Shown here piece after piece: positions 27,830 to 37,922 of a DNA stretch of 48,227 bases. This DNA comes from a bacterium (lineage in GTDB: Bacteria; SZUA-79; Acidulodesulfobacterales; Acidulodesulfobacteraceae): the NCBI GenBank assembly GCA_021822625.1, contig JAKAQK010000002.1, forward strand, positions 1 to 48,227, read 5' to 3'. The notes under the pieces were generated by a model, which saw nothing but the letters and a program-made list of their open reading frames with translations, was not told where the DNA came from and made no database searches. The position numbers and the translations under genes were made by a program. Every line of letters starts with the position of its first letter. Position 1 is the stretch's first letter.

Positions 27830-29185
27830 TTAGTTAAAAACTTGTTCTACCGCTTTTGTTATAACAATAATCGTTTGGTCTAAATCGTCTTTTGAATGCG
27901 CAGAACTTAAAAACATAGCTTCGTATTGCGATGGAGCTGTAAAAAGCCCTTTATTAATAATTATTCCGAAAAATTTTTTAAACTGTTCTGTATTTGTTTC
28001 CATTACGTCATGAAAATTATTGATGTTTCCTTTTTTGAAAAATATCGTTAAGAGAGATGATATGCTGTTTATCGTAATATTGTCCTGAAATTTTTTAAGT
28101 TCAACCGTTAAATTATTTACTAAATATCTTGCGGCTTCGTTCGCTTTGGAAACTGCATCGTCGTCTTCTATAGCTTTCAATGTTGCAATGCCCGCCGCAA
28201 CGCATATCGGATTACCGGACAGTGTTCCGGCCTGATAAACAGGACCTATAGGCGATAAATATTCCATAATATCTTTTTTTCCGCCGAATGCGCCGATTGG
28301 AAGTCCGCCACCTATGATTTTTCCTAGACATGTAATATCAGGTTTTAACTCAAATAATTCCTGCGCTCCCCCCATAGAAACTCTAAAGCCGGTTATTACT
28401 TCGTCAAATATTATCAAAGCGTTATTTCCATGCGTAAGTTCAAACAGCGATTTTAAAAATCCTTCATCAGGCAGCACAACCCCCATATTAGCGGCAACCG
28501 GCTCAATTATTACCGCTGCAATTCTGCCGTTATTTTTTAAAAAAAGATTTTTAACGGAGTCTATATCGTTATAACTTGCAACTAAAGTATCTTCAGAAGT
28601 GCATTTAGTAATGCCTGCGCTCGACGGAACAGATGTTGTAAGCGCTCCGGAACCGGCTTTTACAAGCATAGAATCGGAGTGACCGTGATAGCATCCTTCG
28701 AATTTGATAATTTTTTCTTTTCCGGTATAGCCCCGCGCAAGCCTTATAGCGCTCATAACGGCTTCAGTTCCCGAATTAACAAGTCTGAGCATTTCTATTG
28801 AAGGAAAATGCCTGTTTATTAATTTAGCCAGCACAATTTCGTTTTCCGTGGTAGCTCCAAAACTGAAGCCGTTTTCCGAAGCTTTCTTTACTGCATCGAC
28901 TACCCTTTTATCAGCATGTCCTAAAAGCATTGGACCGTAGGACATGACATAATCTATGTATTCCGTATTATTATAATCATAAATTTTACTTCCACTTGCC
29001 CTTTTTATAATTACGGGTTCCATATCAACAGCTCTGAAGGCTCTTACCGGGCTGTTAACGCCCCCCGGCATTATTTCTGCAGCCTGCCTTATTAATAACG
29101 ATTCTTCGCTTTTTTCGATATTGTTTTCATTGTTGTTTTTATTTCTGTTATTATTATTAGTCATTTTTAATTTAATCTCCAACAT
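27830..29185 (-). CDS. hemL: Glutamate-1-semialdehyde 2,1-aminomutase
   Basis: AAEIMPGGVNSPVRAFR, YVMSYGPMLLGHA, VNSGTEAVMSAIRLARGYTGKEKIIKFEGCYHGHSDSMLVKAGSG, IFDEVITGFRVS, GKIIGGGLPIGAFGG. Likely start at MTNNNN (about 29163). Confidence 0.94.
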   Translation of the reverse strand: MLEIKLKMTNNNNRNKNNNENNIEKSEESLLIRQAAEIMPGGVNSPVRAFRAVDMEPVIIKRASGSKIYDYNNTEYIDYVMSYGPMLLGHADKRVVDAVKKASENGFSFGATTENEIVLAKLINRHFPSIEMLRLVNSGTEAVMSAIRLARGYTGKEKIIKFEGCYHGHSDSMLVKAGSGALTTSVPSSAGITKCTSEDTLVASYNDIDSVKNLFLKNNGRIAAVIIEPVAANMGVVLPDEGFLKSLFELTHGNNALIIFDEVITGFRVSMGGAQELFELKPDITCLGKIIGGGLPIGAFGGKKDIMEYLSPIGPVYQAGTLSGNPICVAAGIATLKAIEDDDAVSKANEAARYLVNNLTVELKKFQDNITINSISSLLTIFFKKGNINNFHDVMETNTEQFKKFFGIIINKGLFTAPSQYEAMFLSSAHSKDDLDQTIIVITKAVEQVFN

Positions 29186-29204
29186 TAATTATATAAAGAT
29201 TTTT

Positions 29205-32045
29205 TTAATTTATAACTTTATTAGCTGCTGACAAATTAATATCTTTAAGCTTAAAATCACGTTCTACATTGATTATTTCCAAAATTTTTAATCCTTCCGG
29301 CAGTTTACTGTTCAGTTTAGCTTTAATTAATTCATTATAGTCTTTATCGCTGCTAATTTCTTCTGAATTATTTTTATCGTCTTTATAATTATCATCAAAT
29401 ATGTTTTTACTTTTACCTTTATTATCATAATTATCAATACGCGTATCTGCTGAGACGGCAGTTATGCCGATAATTTCATTCCAATTGCTCACGGTTGTCA
29501 AAATATACATAAAATCGCTTTCAGCCATAAATGGAATAGGATTTGAAAAACTTACCTTAGGCTTAGGACTGAATTTTGATTCTGAATAAGAAATTTTAAT
29601 ATTCAGCATCCTCAATGCCCGCAATAATATTTTAACCGTCTCCAGATGTCCTAAGTATTTAATGCCGCTTCTTTTTGAATAACGGATAAGTATCTTAGAA
29701 TCGTTTAACTTTGCCGAAATAGTTCCTGCCGTATCGTTAATAGCACATTTATTATTATCCGAATTGTTATCTGAAAAATTATATTTTTCACCGGCTGTTA
29801 AAGTTTTAGCGTCGTTATCATTTTTTATATATTGAACCTCGCCGGTGTTTTTATGATTTTTTGATTTAGTCGAATATATGGGCTGAACTATTTTAAAATC
29901 GCATACGCCGCAGAGATGACATACTTTTCTGCAGTTTTCTGTAATATAGCTATATGCTTTTTGATCTTTTTTATTATTTATTATGTTTATGTTCGCATTT
30001 AAATTTTTATTATAGTCACAATTATGGCTGCCGTTACCGTTATTAAAGTTTTCATTAAGGCTATAAATGCCTATATCGTTACTATTATTAAAATTGGAGC
30101 TTTCGCCGTAAATCGTTAATCTGTTGAATTCAAAAGATTTTTTAAATTCAGATTTCAAATATTCCTTTTCAACCATTATGTCTATAAAATCCCAAGGTAA
30201 GGTTTCTTCTAAGTCTTTTTGAATATAGAGATAATTATTTAATAATTCACTGTAAGTAAGATTTATTGCATCGAATGATTTTAAAGCATCTATCCATGCT
30301 TTAAAATTAAAATATTTTCTTTCGCTGTCTAATTTTGCGCCGTTTAAGTATGCCTGGTAAATTATCTTCGGAGTAAAAGCGTCCCCTCTTGAAATAAGTC
30401 CTTCAATAAAGCTTACCTTAGGGTCCTGATATTTAAAAATAACATTTAGAGGTTTCAATAACTGTTTAAGATAATTTATTTTAAAGTTAAGTTCTTCTTC
30501 CGTATTCATAGGATGCCACTGGAACGGCGTATGAGGTTTTGGGACAAAATTGTTTACGTTGACGGTAATATTTAACTGTTTTGATATTTTTTTAATTTTT
30601 AATATTAAATCTTTTATACCTTCTATATCGGATAGTCTTTCATACGGCAATCCGAGCATAAAATAAAGTTTTAATTTATTAAAACCTTTTGAAGCTAAAT
30701 GCTTCACCTCAAAGAGCAAATCTTCTTCGGAAATATTTTTATTTATTATTTTGCGGAGTCTTTCCGTGCCTGCTTCCGGCGCAAGCGTAAAATTAGTTTT
30801 TTTAATCTCGGATGTTTTTTGCAGTATATTTTCGCTTAAACTGCCGATTCTCATAGAAGGAAAAGAAAAAGAAATCAATTTTTCATTGGTATATTCCGAC
30901 AAATTGTTTATTAAAGATTCAATATCGGAATAATCTCCCGTCGAAAGCGAAGATAATGAAATCTCTTCAAATCCGGTTTTATCTATTCCGTTCTTTATAA
31001 TATCTACAATAGTTTCCTTTTTTCTTTCTCTTACCGGTCTATAAATATATCCTGCCTGACAGAATCTGCATCCGGACGAACAGCCCCTGGCAATTTCAAC
31101 CGAAAACCTGTTGTGCACGGTTTGAATTGCCGGAACTAAGGGATTATTAATGTAATTTATAGAATTTAAATCATATATTATCGATTTTTTTATTTTATTT
31201 GATATTCCAGGAACATAAACGCCGCTTATTTCAGAAATTTTTTCTTTTATATATTGTCTTAAATCTTTAGATTCTGCCAAATATTTATCGTCATTTTTAC
31301 CGATATATCGATTATTCCGATCAACATCATCATAATAATCATGAACATTGACATTGCTATTGTCATAAGAATGATAATATTCATCCTCGTTACTTTGAAC
31401 TTTATTACTTTGAACTTTTTGATTTTTTCTATTGTAAGTTGCTTTTTTAATAATATCGATATGTTGTTTTCTGACATCTATAACCGTTTTGCATATCTCC
31501 CTAACAACATTTTCTCCGTCGCCTATAATAAAAAAATCTATGAAATCATTTAACGGCAGCGGATTAAAAGCGCACGGACCGCCTGCTCCGACAAAAGGGT
31601 CGTCAATATCCCTCAAATTTGACATTACCGAAATATTGGACAATTCAAGCATATATAATATATTTGTATAAGACAATTCATATTGTAAAGAAAACCCTAT
31701 TATATCAAAATTTTTTACGGGTTCTTTCGATTCCAGCGAAAAAAGCGGGATTTTATGCTCGGCTAACTTGGCAATCATATCCGGATATGGCAGATAAACA
31801 CGCTCGCATACGATATTAGCCTGTGAATTTAATATGTCATATATTATCTCCATGCCTATATGGCTCATTCCCAATTCATAAAAATCGGGAAAGGCAATAG
31901 CATATTTAATCTCGGCAAGATTAAAATCTTTTTTTGAAATGTTGCTTTCAATTCCTATGTATCTTGAAGGTTTTTGAACATAAGGCAGAATTTTTTCTTC
32001 TAAAGTCTTTTTTATCAGGTAAGTATCGTTGAAAAATTTATTCAT
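29205..32045 (-). CDS. TIGR03960-type radical SAM protein fused to DUF2344 (TIGR03936)-like domain
   Basis: KPSRYIGIESNISKK, FPDFYELGMSHIGMEIIYDILN, EIARGCSSGCRFCQAGYIYRPVRER, LSSLSTGDYSDIESLI, APEAGTERLRKIINKN; C-terminal LIRYSKRSGIKYLGHLETVKILLRALRMLNIKISYSESKFSPKPKVSFSNPIP. Confidence 0.88.
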   Translation of the reverse strand: MNKFFNDTYLIKKTLEEKILPYVQKPSRYIGIESNISKKDFNLAEIKYAIAFPDFYELGMSHIGMEIIYDILNSQANIVCERVYLPYPDMIAKLAEHKIPLFSLESKEPVKNFDIIGFSLQYELSYTNILYMLELSNISVMSNLRDIDDPFVGAGGPCAFNPLPLNDFIDFFIIGDGENVVREICKTVIDVRKQHIDIIKKATYNRKNQKVQSNKVQSNEDEYYHSYDNSNVNVHDYYDDVDRNNRYIGKNDDKYLAESKDLRQYIKEKISEISGVYVPGISNKIKKSIIYDLNSINYINNPLVPAIQTVHNRFSVEIARGCSSGCRFCQAGYIYRPVRERKKETIVDIIKNGIDKTGFEEISLSSLSTGDYSDIESLINNLSEYTNEKLISFSFPSMRIGSLSENILQKTSEIKKTNFTLAPEAGTERLRKIINKNISEEDLLFEVKHLASKGFNKLKLYFMLGLPYERLSDIEGIKDLILKIKKISKQLNITVNVNNFVPKPHTPFQWHPMNTEEELNFKINYLKQLLKPLNVIFKYQDPKVSFIEGLISRGDAFTPKIIYQAYLNGAKLDSERKYFNFKAWIDALKSFDAINLTYSELLNNYLYIQKDLEETLPWDFIDIMVEKEYLKSEFKKSFEFNRLTIYGESSNFNNSNDIGIYSLNENFNNGNGSHNCDYNKNLNANINIINNKKDQKAYSYITENCRKVCHLCGVCDFKIVQPIYSTKSKNHKNTGEVQYIKNDNDAKTLTAGEKYNFSDNNSDNNKCAINDTAGTISAKLNDSKILIRYSKRSGIKYLGHLETVKILLRALRMLNIKISYSESKFSPKPKVSFSNPIPFMAESDFMYILTTVSNWNEIIGITAVSADTRIDNYDNKGKSKNIFDDNYKDDKNNSEEISSDKDYNELIKAKLNSKLPEGLKILEIINVERDFKLKDINLSAANKVIN

Positions 32046-32183
32046 ATAAAATAAAATTGTTTTATTAATTGATTAATCACACCCTAATATTATACAATAA
32101 AGAAATGTGTAAATATATATAAAAAAATTAGTGAACAAAAAAATAATTAAATCCATTTAAAATTAAAAAGGTTAGCTAAAGAT

Positions 32184-32897
32184 ATGAACAATACTATTCA
32201 GCTTATCGCAGTTGCGGCAATTCCCGTGCTTTTGGCTATTATCCTGCACGAAGTCTCTCACGGCTATGTAGCTCATTTATTCGGTGACGATACGGCAAAA
32301 AACGCAGGCAGACTCACTCTTAATCCAATAAAACATATTGACCCTTTTGGAACTATTTTGTTGCCTATTCTTCTAATTATAATAGGTTCTCCTTTTTTAT
32401 TCGGTTATGCAAAACCTGTTCCCGTAAATTTTAATGCTTTAAGAAACCCCAAAAAAGACACTGCTTTTGTTGCAGCGGCAGGTCCCGCAACAAATTTTAT
32501 TTTAGCTATTATTTCATTTATATTATTAAAAATAATTCTGTTTAATTATCCGGTAATGAAAAAGTATCTGCTGGAATTCTGGTATACGTTCAAATTTCAA
32601 AATGTTGCAAATACAGGCATTTTTTTTAAAGATTTTATCTATCCCGTCACGTTCATGCTTTTTATGAGTATTATAATTAATGTTATTTTAGGTATTTTTA
32701 ATTTAATACCTATTCCTCCTTTAGACGGCGGCAGAGTTGTCGTCAGCATACTTCCGGAACCGCTTTCTTCTTCGCTTAGTAAAATTGAACCGTTTGGAAT
32801 TTTTGTCATATTAATTTTATTATTAATCGACCCGTATAATTTTTTTATAACAGGATTTTACTTTATCGTGAATAATCTAATTTTAAGAAATATTTAA
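32184..32897 (+). CDS. M50 site-2 protease-like zinc metalloprotease
   Basis: LHEVSHGYVAHLFGDDTAKNAGRLTLNPIKHIDPFGTILLP, FGYAKPVPVNFNALRNPKKD, FNLIPIPPLDGGRV. Confidence 0.92.
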   Translation: MNNTIQLIAVAAIPVLLAIILHEVSHGYVAHLFGDDTAKNAGRLTLNPIKHIDPFGTILLPILLIIIGSPFLFGYAKPVPVNFNALRNPKKDTAFVAAAGPATNFILAIISFILLKIILFNYPVMKKYLLEFWYTFKFQNVANTGIFFKDFIYPVTFMLFMSIIINVILGIFNLIPIPPLDGGRVVVSILPEPLSSSLSKIEPFGIFVILILLLIDPYNFFITGFYFIVNNLILRNI

Positions 32898-32905
32898 ATT
32901 TAAAA

Positions 32906-34042
32906 TTGGAAAACAAAAAGTTTAATGACGGCAGTAGCAATATTGCAGAGGTAAAAAACAACGGCAGCGCCGATGATTGTATCGTTGCAGATAAAACAGA
33001 TAACCCTCTAAACGGCAGTAAAGCAGAAAAATACGTGCCAAACACCGTAAAACTGGAATTTTTTGAAGGGCCATTAGACCTCCTTTTATCTCTAATAAAG
33101 AAGAAAAAGATAAATATTTACGATATTCCCATAAAAGAGATAACCGAAGATTATCTTAATGCTATAGGAATAGATGAAAGCCGATTTAAATCCAATAATA
33201 ACGATAATAACGGGGCAGCGCTTAATTCTATTGGCGTTGTTAATATCGATATCGGAGGCGACTTTATCGTCATGGCAGCTCATCTCATATATATAAAATC
33301 ATTAATGCTGCTGCCTAAAGCTATTTTATCCGATGAATCTTCTTCCGAAAACGGAATAAACGCTTCAGACCCTAGAAATGAGCTGGCAAATATGCTTATT
33401 GAATATCAAAAAGTTAAGGAAATTGCATATTATCTTGATAATAAGCCTATCTTAGGCAGGGATGTGTTTAATATTAATATCAGTAATAATTTAGACGAAA
33501 ATATAAATAATAACGATAATAATAGCATTATTACTGATAAATCCGACGGTCTTTTATTTGAAGCGAATATATATGCGCTTTCTAAAGCATTTTACGATAT
33601 AGTTAGAGAAGCAGAAACAAGAATTGATTCTTATGAATTAAAAAAAACTAAATTTTCTATAAAAGAAAAAATAATTGAGATAGTAAATTTATTAAAGGAT
33701 TTAAAAATAATAAAATTTTCAGAACTTATATCCGTCTGCTGCAGCGATGGACTTGAAAACAATAACGACGGAGCCGGTAAAGCGCAATCAAAGCTAATTT
33801 CTAAAATCGGCTGCGATGACAACGAACAACATACTATTAATAATAGCGGCAGCATTAACGGCATCAGCGTTTACGGCAGGAATAAAGAATTGTTTATAAT
33901 ATATTTTCTATCGATATTAGAAATGTCAAGACTTGCAATAATAAGACTAGATCAGGAAGAATATTTCGGAGAAATTTACATATCGCTGTCTGATAAAGAT
34001 GAATTGTTAAACTATGAATTAAAAATTGAAAATATAAGCTGA
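32906..34042 (+). CDS. scpA: Segregation and condensation protein A with Asn-rich inserts (TTG start)
   Basis: VKLEFFEGPLDLLLSLIKKKKINIYDIPIKEITEDYL, GDFIVMAAHLIYIKSLMLLP, FLSILEMSRLAIIRLDQEEYFGEIYI. Confidence 0.9.
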   Translation: MENKKFNDGSSNIAEVKNNGSADDCIVADKTDNPLNGSKAEKYVPNTVKLEFFEGPLDLLLSLIKKKKINIYDIPIKEITEDYLNAIGIDESRFKSNNNDNNGAALNSIGVVNIDIGGDFIVMAAHLIYIKSLMLLPKAILSDESSSENGINASDPRNELANMLIEYQKVKEIAYYLDNKPILGRDVFNINISNNLDENINNNDNNSIITDKSDGLLFEANIYALSKAFYDIVREAETRIDSYELKKTKFSIKEKIIEIVNLLKDLKIIKFSELISVCCSDGLENNNDGAGKAQSKLISKIGCDDNEQHTINNSGSINGISVYGRNKELFIIYFLSILEMSRLAIIRLDQEEYFGEIYISLSDKDELLNYELKIENIS

Positions 34043-34086
34043 CGGTATTTTTATATTCTTCTAATTTATATATATTATCCTTTTTT

Positions 34087-34440
34087 TTATAATTTCAATC
34101 TGCCTATAATATCGTCTAATCTTCCCGGAACTCCCATTTTAGTGACAGGCGGATGCTTAGCATTTCGTTTTTGAAATGCGTGAAGAATTATCATAGTGCG
34201 ATTAATTACGACATATACAATTCTATGATTTCTTTTAAATCTGTCGGCTAATTTAATTTTCCAGAATTTATCCCTCATATGTTTGATTTTTACCGTTTTT
34301 ACTTCCGGAAATTCTTTTACAAACACATCTATAGAATCGTAAATTTGTTTTTTTGTAATCTCATCCAGCGATTCAATATATTTTAATACTGGACTTACAC
34401 CGTTTTCAGGAGAATAATATATCACCTTTTCTACTTTCAT
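34087..34440 (-). CDS. RelE/HigB-type (phage Gp49-like) toxin-like protein
   Basis: VLKYIESLDEITKKQIYDSIDVF...VKIKHMRDKFWKIKLADRFKRNHRIVYVVINRTMIILHAFQKRNAKHP; ATGA overlap with rluB stop. Confidence 0.8.
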   Translation of the reverse strand: MKVEKVIYYSPENGVSPVLKYIESLDEITKKQIYDSIDVFVKEFPEVKTVKIKHMRDKFWKIKLADRFKRNHRIVYVVINRTMIILHAFQKRNAKHPPVTKMGVPGRLDDIIGRLKL

Positions 34441-35456
34441 TTTGCGCCGACTGATTTATGTTTATTAGCAAAAATTATACCTCCGCGTTTTTTTTCATTA
34501 CCCGTGCGGCTCTTGCTTTTGCTATTTCTTATATCTTCTCTGTACCCGTCTTTATATTTATTTTGAAATTTTTTGCCGTTCTTAAACTCCTCCGGATTTT
34601 TATAATAGACCTTATTTTTTGTATTTGCAGATGCCAAACTTGCGGATGTTAAACCGGAAACTGCCTTTCTTTGTTTCGGTTCTGCCGCATCTAGAGTTTC
34701 AGTTTCTTTTTTAAACACAAGTTCCGCAATATTTTTTTTTATTATTTTAAATTCGCCTGAGCGCAAATCTCCCATTGGAAGACCGCCTATCTTAATTCTT
34801 CTCAATAAAATAATTTCTAAATTAAGAAATTCAAGAATTTTTCTTATTTCCCTATTTTTCCCATTTTTTAAATCGATTAATAAAATATATTTATTTAAAT
34901 TTTTCTTGACAACTTTTACGCTATGGGGTTTTAATAGACCGACATCTTTTAAAAATACCCCTTTTTTAATTTTACCCAATATTTCAGGTGTAATATCGCC
35001 TTTAACCTCGACTATATAGGATTTTATAACATTAAATTTTGGATGCGTCACTTTATATGCAAAATCTCCGTCATTAGTCATAAGCAGCAGACCTTCGCTC
35101 ATAAAATCCAATCTGCCTACAGGAAAAACAAACTTAGCTATCTCAGGTTTATCTATTAAATCCATAACCGTTCTAAAACCTTTTTCTGATTTTCTGGAAC
35201 TAAGGAACGCTTTCGGTTTATTAATCATCAGATAAATAAAATCTTTATTGGACGGTACTATGCGTTTTTCGTCAAGCAGTACTATATCTTCACCGGATAC
35301 GCTTGTTGCAAGCTGAGTAATTTTTTTACCGTTTACATTGGCTCTGCCTTCCCTGATTATTTCATCGGCTGCGCGTCTGGAAACACCGGTATGCATCGCT
35401 ATAAATTTATTTAATCTTATGCCCTGCTTCATGTCGTCGTCGTTATAACTTTTCAA
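34437..35456 (-). CDS. rluB: RluB/RsuA-family pseudouridine synthase with basic C-terminal tail
   Basis: RLNKFIAMHTGVSRRAADEIIREGRANVNGK (S4), PVGRLDFMSEGLLLMTNDGDFAYKVTHPKF, KNGKNREIRKILEFL. Confidence 0.9.
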   Translation of the reverse strand: MKSYNDDDMKQGIRLNKFIAMHTGVSRRAADEIIREGRANVNGKKITQLATSVSGEDIVLLDEKRIVPSNKDFIYLMINKPKAFLSSRKSEKGFRTVMDLIDKPEIAKFVFPVGRLDFMSEGLLLMTNDGDFAYKVTHPKFNVIKSYIVEVKGDITPEILGKIKKGVFLKDVGLLKPHSVKVVKKNLNKYILLIDLKNGKNREIRKILEFLNLEIILLRRIKIGGLPMGDLRSGEFKIIKKNIAELVFKKETETLDAAEPKQRKAVSGLTSASLASANTKNKVYYKNPEEFKNGKKFQNKYKDGYREDIRNSKSKSRTGNEKKRGGIIFANKHKSVGAK

Positions 35457-35508
35457 TTATTATATTCCTTTAACTTCGTTTAATTTCGTTGCTATTTTAT
35501 AATTCAAT

Positions 35509-36285
35509 TTATAGGCTTCCTATTAACATACATTTATTTTTATTATTATACACTAAAACTTTTGTAATTTTAACATGTAAAATATTATTCTTAGCCTTGA
35601 CTGGTTTATAGTAATATTCTAAAAAAACATTTCTATTGATATGTCCGAAATTTCCGGTCCTTGAATCTATGAATTGTTTAGCTTTGTTTTCATTTACTTT
35701 AATAAAATTAAAATTACCTGCATTAATATTGTCAATGGTCAAATTTTTAAATAAATAATAAATATTGCCGTGTATCGACCTTATAAAATCAATGTTTCTA
35801 TCAGTTTTCATACCATTTTGGATTTTTCGTTCCGAATTGTAATATCTCAAATAAAAACCGTGTTTTTTAAAATTATAATTGCCTATATCCGCCTTAATGT
35901 ATTCTTTAAAACAACCTACTTGCGAAATGTAATTCAATAATTTTTTAAATCTTATCTTGTCTTTATAATATAATTTTTGCCATAAAAAGGCGTTAAAGCG
36001 GTCATGTTTATATTTTGCAGGATTGACAATCTTAATATAATCGGTAATAATTTTTTTGGTCAAAGGTTCGTTGGAATATTTTACGTATAAGGCATAAATA
36101 ATAGGGTCTGAGGCATAAACAGCGCCTGAGTAATTTAGATTACCGCCGTATGCCTTTTGTTTAACGGCTTGGTAAGCAGCGGCATCGGCCGGCTGAGCAA
36201 AAGTTAGAGTAAAACCAGACAACAATGCAAAAAAACATAACCCCAAAATTAAAGAAATTGTATAAACCGAAAATTTATTATTCAT
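35509..36285 (-). CDS. Hypothetical exported protein at the edge of the T4SS-like cluster
   Basis: Signal peptide SVYTISLILGLCFFALLSGFTLTFAQPADA; no family assigned with confidence. Confidence 0.65.
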   Translation of the reverse strand: MNNKFSVYTISLILGLCFFALLSGFTLTFAQPADAAAYQAVKQKAYGGNLNYSGAVYASDPIIYALYVKYSNEPLTKKIITDYIKIVNPAKYKHDRFNAFLWQKLYYKDKIRFKKLLNYISQVGCFKEYIKADIGNYNFKKHGFYLRYYNSERKIQNGMKTDRNIDFIRSIHGNIYYLFKNLTIDNINAGNFNFIKVNENKAKQFIDSRTGNFGHINRNVFLEYYYKPVKAKNNILHVKITKVLVYNNKNKCMLIGSL

Positions 36286-36472
36286 AATTAAATACCTGCT
36301 TATTTTTACTAAAATTATATTGTTAAATTATATTATATTATATTATAAAATATATAAAACAAAATTATATTTCTTAGTTATATTATATGATTTTAATATA
36401 ATATAATTTTATCATAACATCAATAAAAAATTTATATAAATTTATATTTATATTAGATATTATATTTATATA

Positions 36473-37531
36473 TTATATATCGCCTATATTCAGCTTAAGC
36501 AATTTTTTATTAAATAAAATATGAACTGAAAATTTTAATCTGTTTAGCAGTTTTAATTTATATTTTTTACTTACTTCAAATACGGCAACATTTCTTATAA
36601 TTTTATACGGCATATATTGTTTATTATGCGGCTGCGTATTCATCATCATAATTTCCCGTATGCCTGTCGGTTTATATCCGCTAAAAAAATTTCCTCCAGT
36701 TTCTAAAAACAAATAAACATTTCTAATAAAAAATTTTCTGTCCGTCGTGTTTGTCAGCTGATATTGCAAATAATAAATTTTTCCTATACGGCTTAAAGAA
36801 TTAATTGTTAATACCATCCCTTTTTTTCTGATTTTTTTATTAATTTTAATTTTATTGACGGATAATACAATGTTTATAATTTCTTTTTTCTGTTTTTTTA
36901 TATCCAAGCGTTCTTTATTAAGCAGATTTAATTTTCTGATATATTTCTTTTTTATAATATCTTCGTCTTTTTTAATTTTAGTCTTTATATAATTAGCAAT
37001 AAAAACATTATTGACCCTCTGCGTCAGATTTAAATCATAAGTCACATATTTCGGCTTTGCGATCTTTAAAAGAATATTAATTAATCCATATTTAGTCAAT
37101 ATTTCAAGATTTGTATTAATTTTATTATTATAAGTCATCGGTTTAATAAAGATTTGCTTTCCTACAATCTGTTCAGAAAAATCCGATGCGCTGCCTATAG
37201 CAACATTAAGCGGAATGCACGGAAGCGTGATAATGCTTACATAGCCTAATGCGGTATTAAGCTTATAGATTATATCGGATTTTATGGCAAGCCTATGCGT
37301 ATACAGTCTATTTTTAAAGCTGTATTTTGTCAAACTTGAATAAGGCTGAGCGTTTGCCGCTTTACAACGCATCTGAAAATAAAAAATAGATGGAACCGAT
37401 AAAATAAATAGGAAAAAAGAAAAATTTAAAAATCGCCGCAGCGGCTGACAGGCATCGCAATTATTTTTAATTCTTTTAACTCTTCTAATTCTTTTATTTA
37501 TTGTAATTCTTGAGTTTTTTGAATTTTCCAA
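36473..37531 (-). CDS. VirB9/TraK-like outer-membrane complex protein (weak assignment)
   Basis: YKLNTALGYVSIITLPCIPLNVAIGSASDFSEQIVGKQIFIKPMTYNNKINTNLEILTKYGLINILLKI matches the VirB9/CagX N-terminal pattern; located in T4SS cluster. Confidence 0.6.
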   Translation of the reverse strand: MENSKNSRITINKRIRRVKRIKNNCDACQPLRRFLNFSFFLFILSVPSIFYFQMRCKAANAQPYSSLTKYSFKNRLYTHRLAIKSDIIYKLNTALGYVSIITLPCIPLNVAIGSASDFSEQIVGKQIFIKPMTYNNKINTNLEILTKYGLINILLKIAKPKYVTYDLNLTQRVNNVFIANYIKTKIKKDEDIIKKKYIRKLNLLNKERLDIKKQKKEIINIVLSVNKIKINKKIRKKGMVLTINSLSRIGKIYYLQYQLTNTTDRKFFIRNVYLFLETGGNFFSGYKPTGIREIMMMNTQPHNKQYMPYKIIRNVAVFEVSKKYKLKLLNRLKFSVHILFNKKLLKLNIGDI

Positions 37532-37532
37532 T

Positions 37533-37922
37533 TTAGTTATCCTCTCTATTATTATTGTTCTTTAAATTTTCTAATTTATCATGCATTTTAAGTTTTGCGC
37601 CTGTAACTTTTATTTCAAAAATTATTACATATAAACCGTAAATACCGCTGAAAAATAAATACAAATTAATTAAATATAAAACAGATACTGCCGTATAATG
37701 TTCAAATGCGTAACTTGCAAATATACAAAAACAATTTATGCAATATTTAAATTGAACGTTTGAAAAATAAAATAAAGCAAATAGACCCGTAAAACAAAGA
37801 AAAGCAGTTTCAAGTATATCAAGCTCATCGTCATTATTATATTTTCTGGAATTATTCATAAAAAATATATTAATAAATATATTAATCTGATTTTTATCGG
37901 TTGTATTAACAATTTGTATCAA
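37533..37922 (-). CDS. Small multi-pass membrane protein, unknown
   Basis: 129 aa with several hydrophobic stretches; overlaps T4CP 3' end by 17 bp, abuts VirB9-like start. Confidence 0.55.
   Translation of the reverse strand: MIQIVNTTDKNQINIFINIFFMNNSRKYNNDDELDILETAFLCFTGLFALFYFSNVQFKYCINCFCIFASYAFEHYTAVSVLYLINLYLFFSGIYGLYVIIFEIKVTGAKLKMHDKLENLKNNNNREDN

Noticed and set aside
31259-31819. Several short ORFs in the radical SAM fusion region
   Set aside because: Overlapping alternate frames of an Asn/Asp-rich linker; no conservation evidence.
36328-36347. (TTATA)4 microsatellite
   Set aside because: Expected in such AT-rich spacers; no positional relation to a start codon that suggests phase variation.
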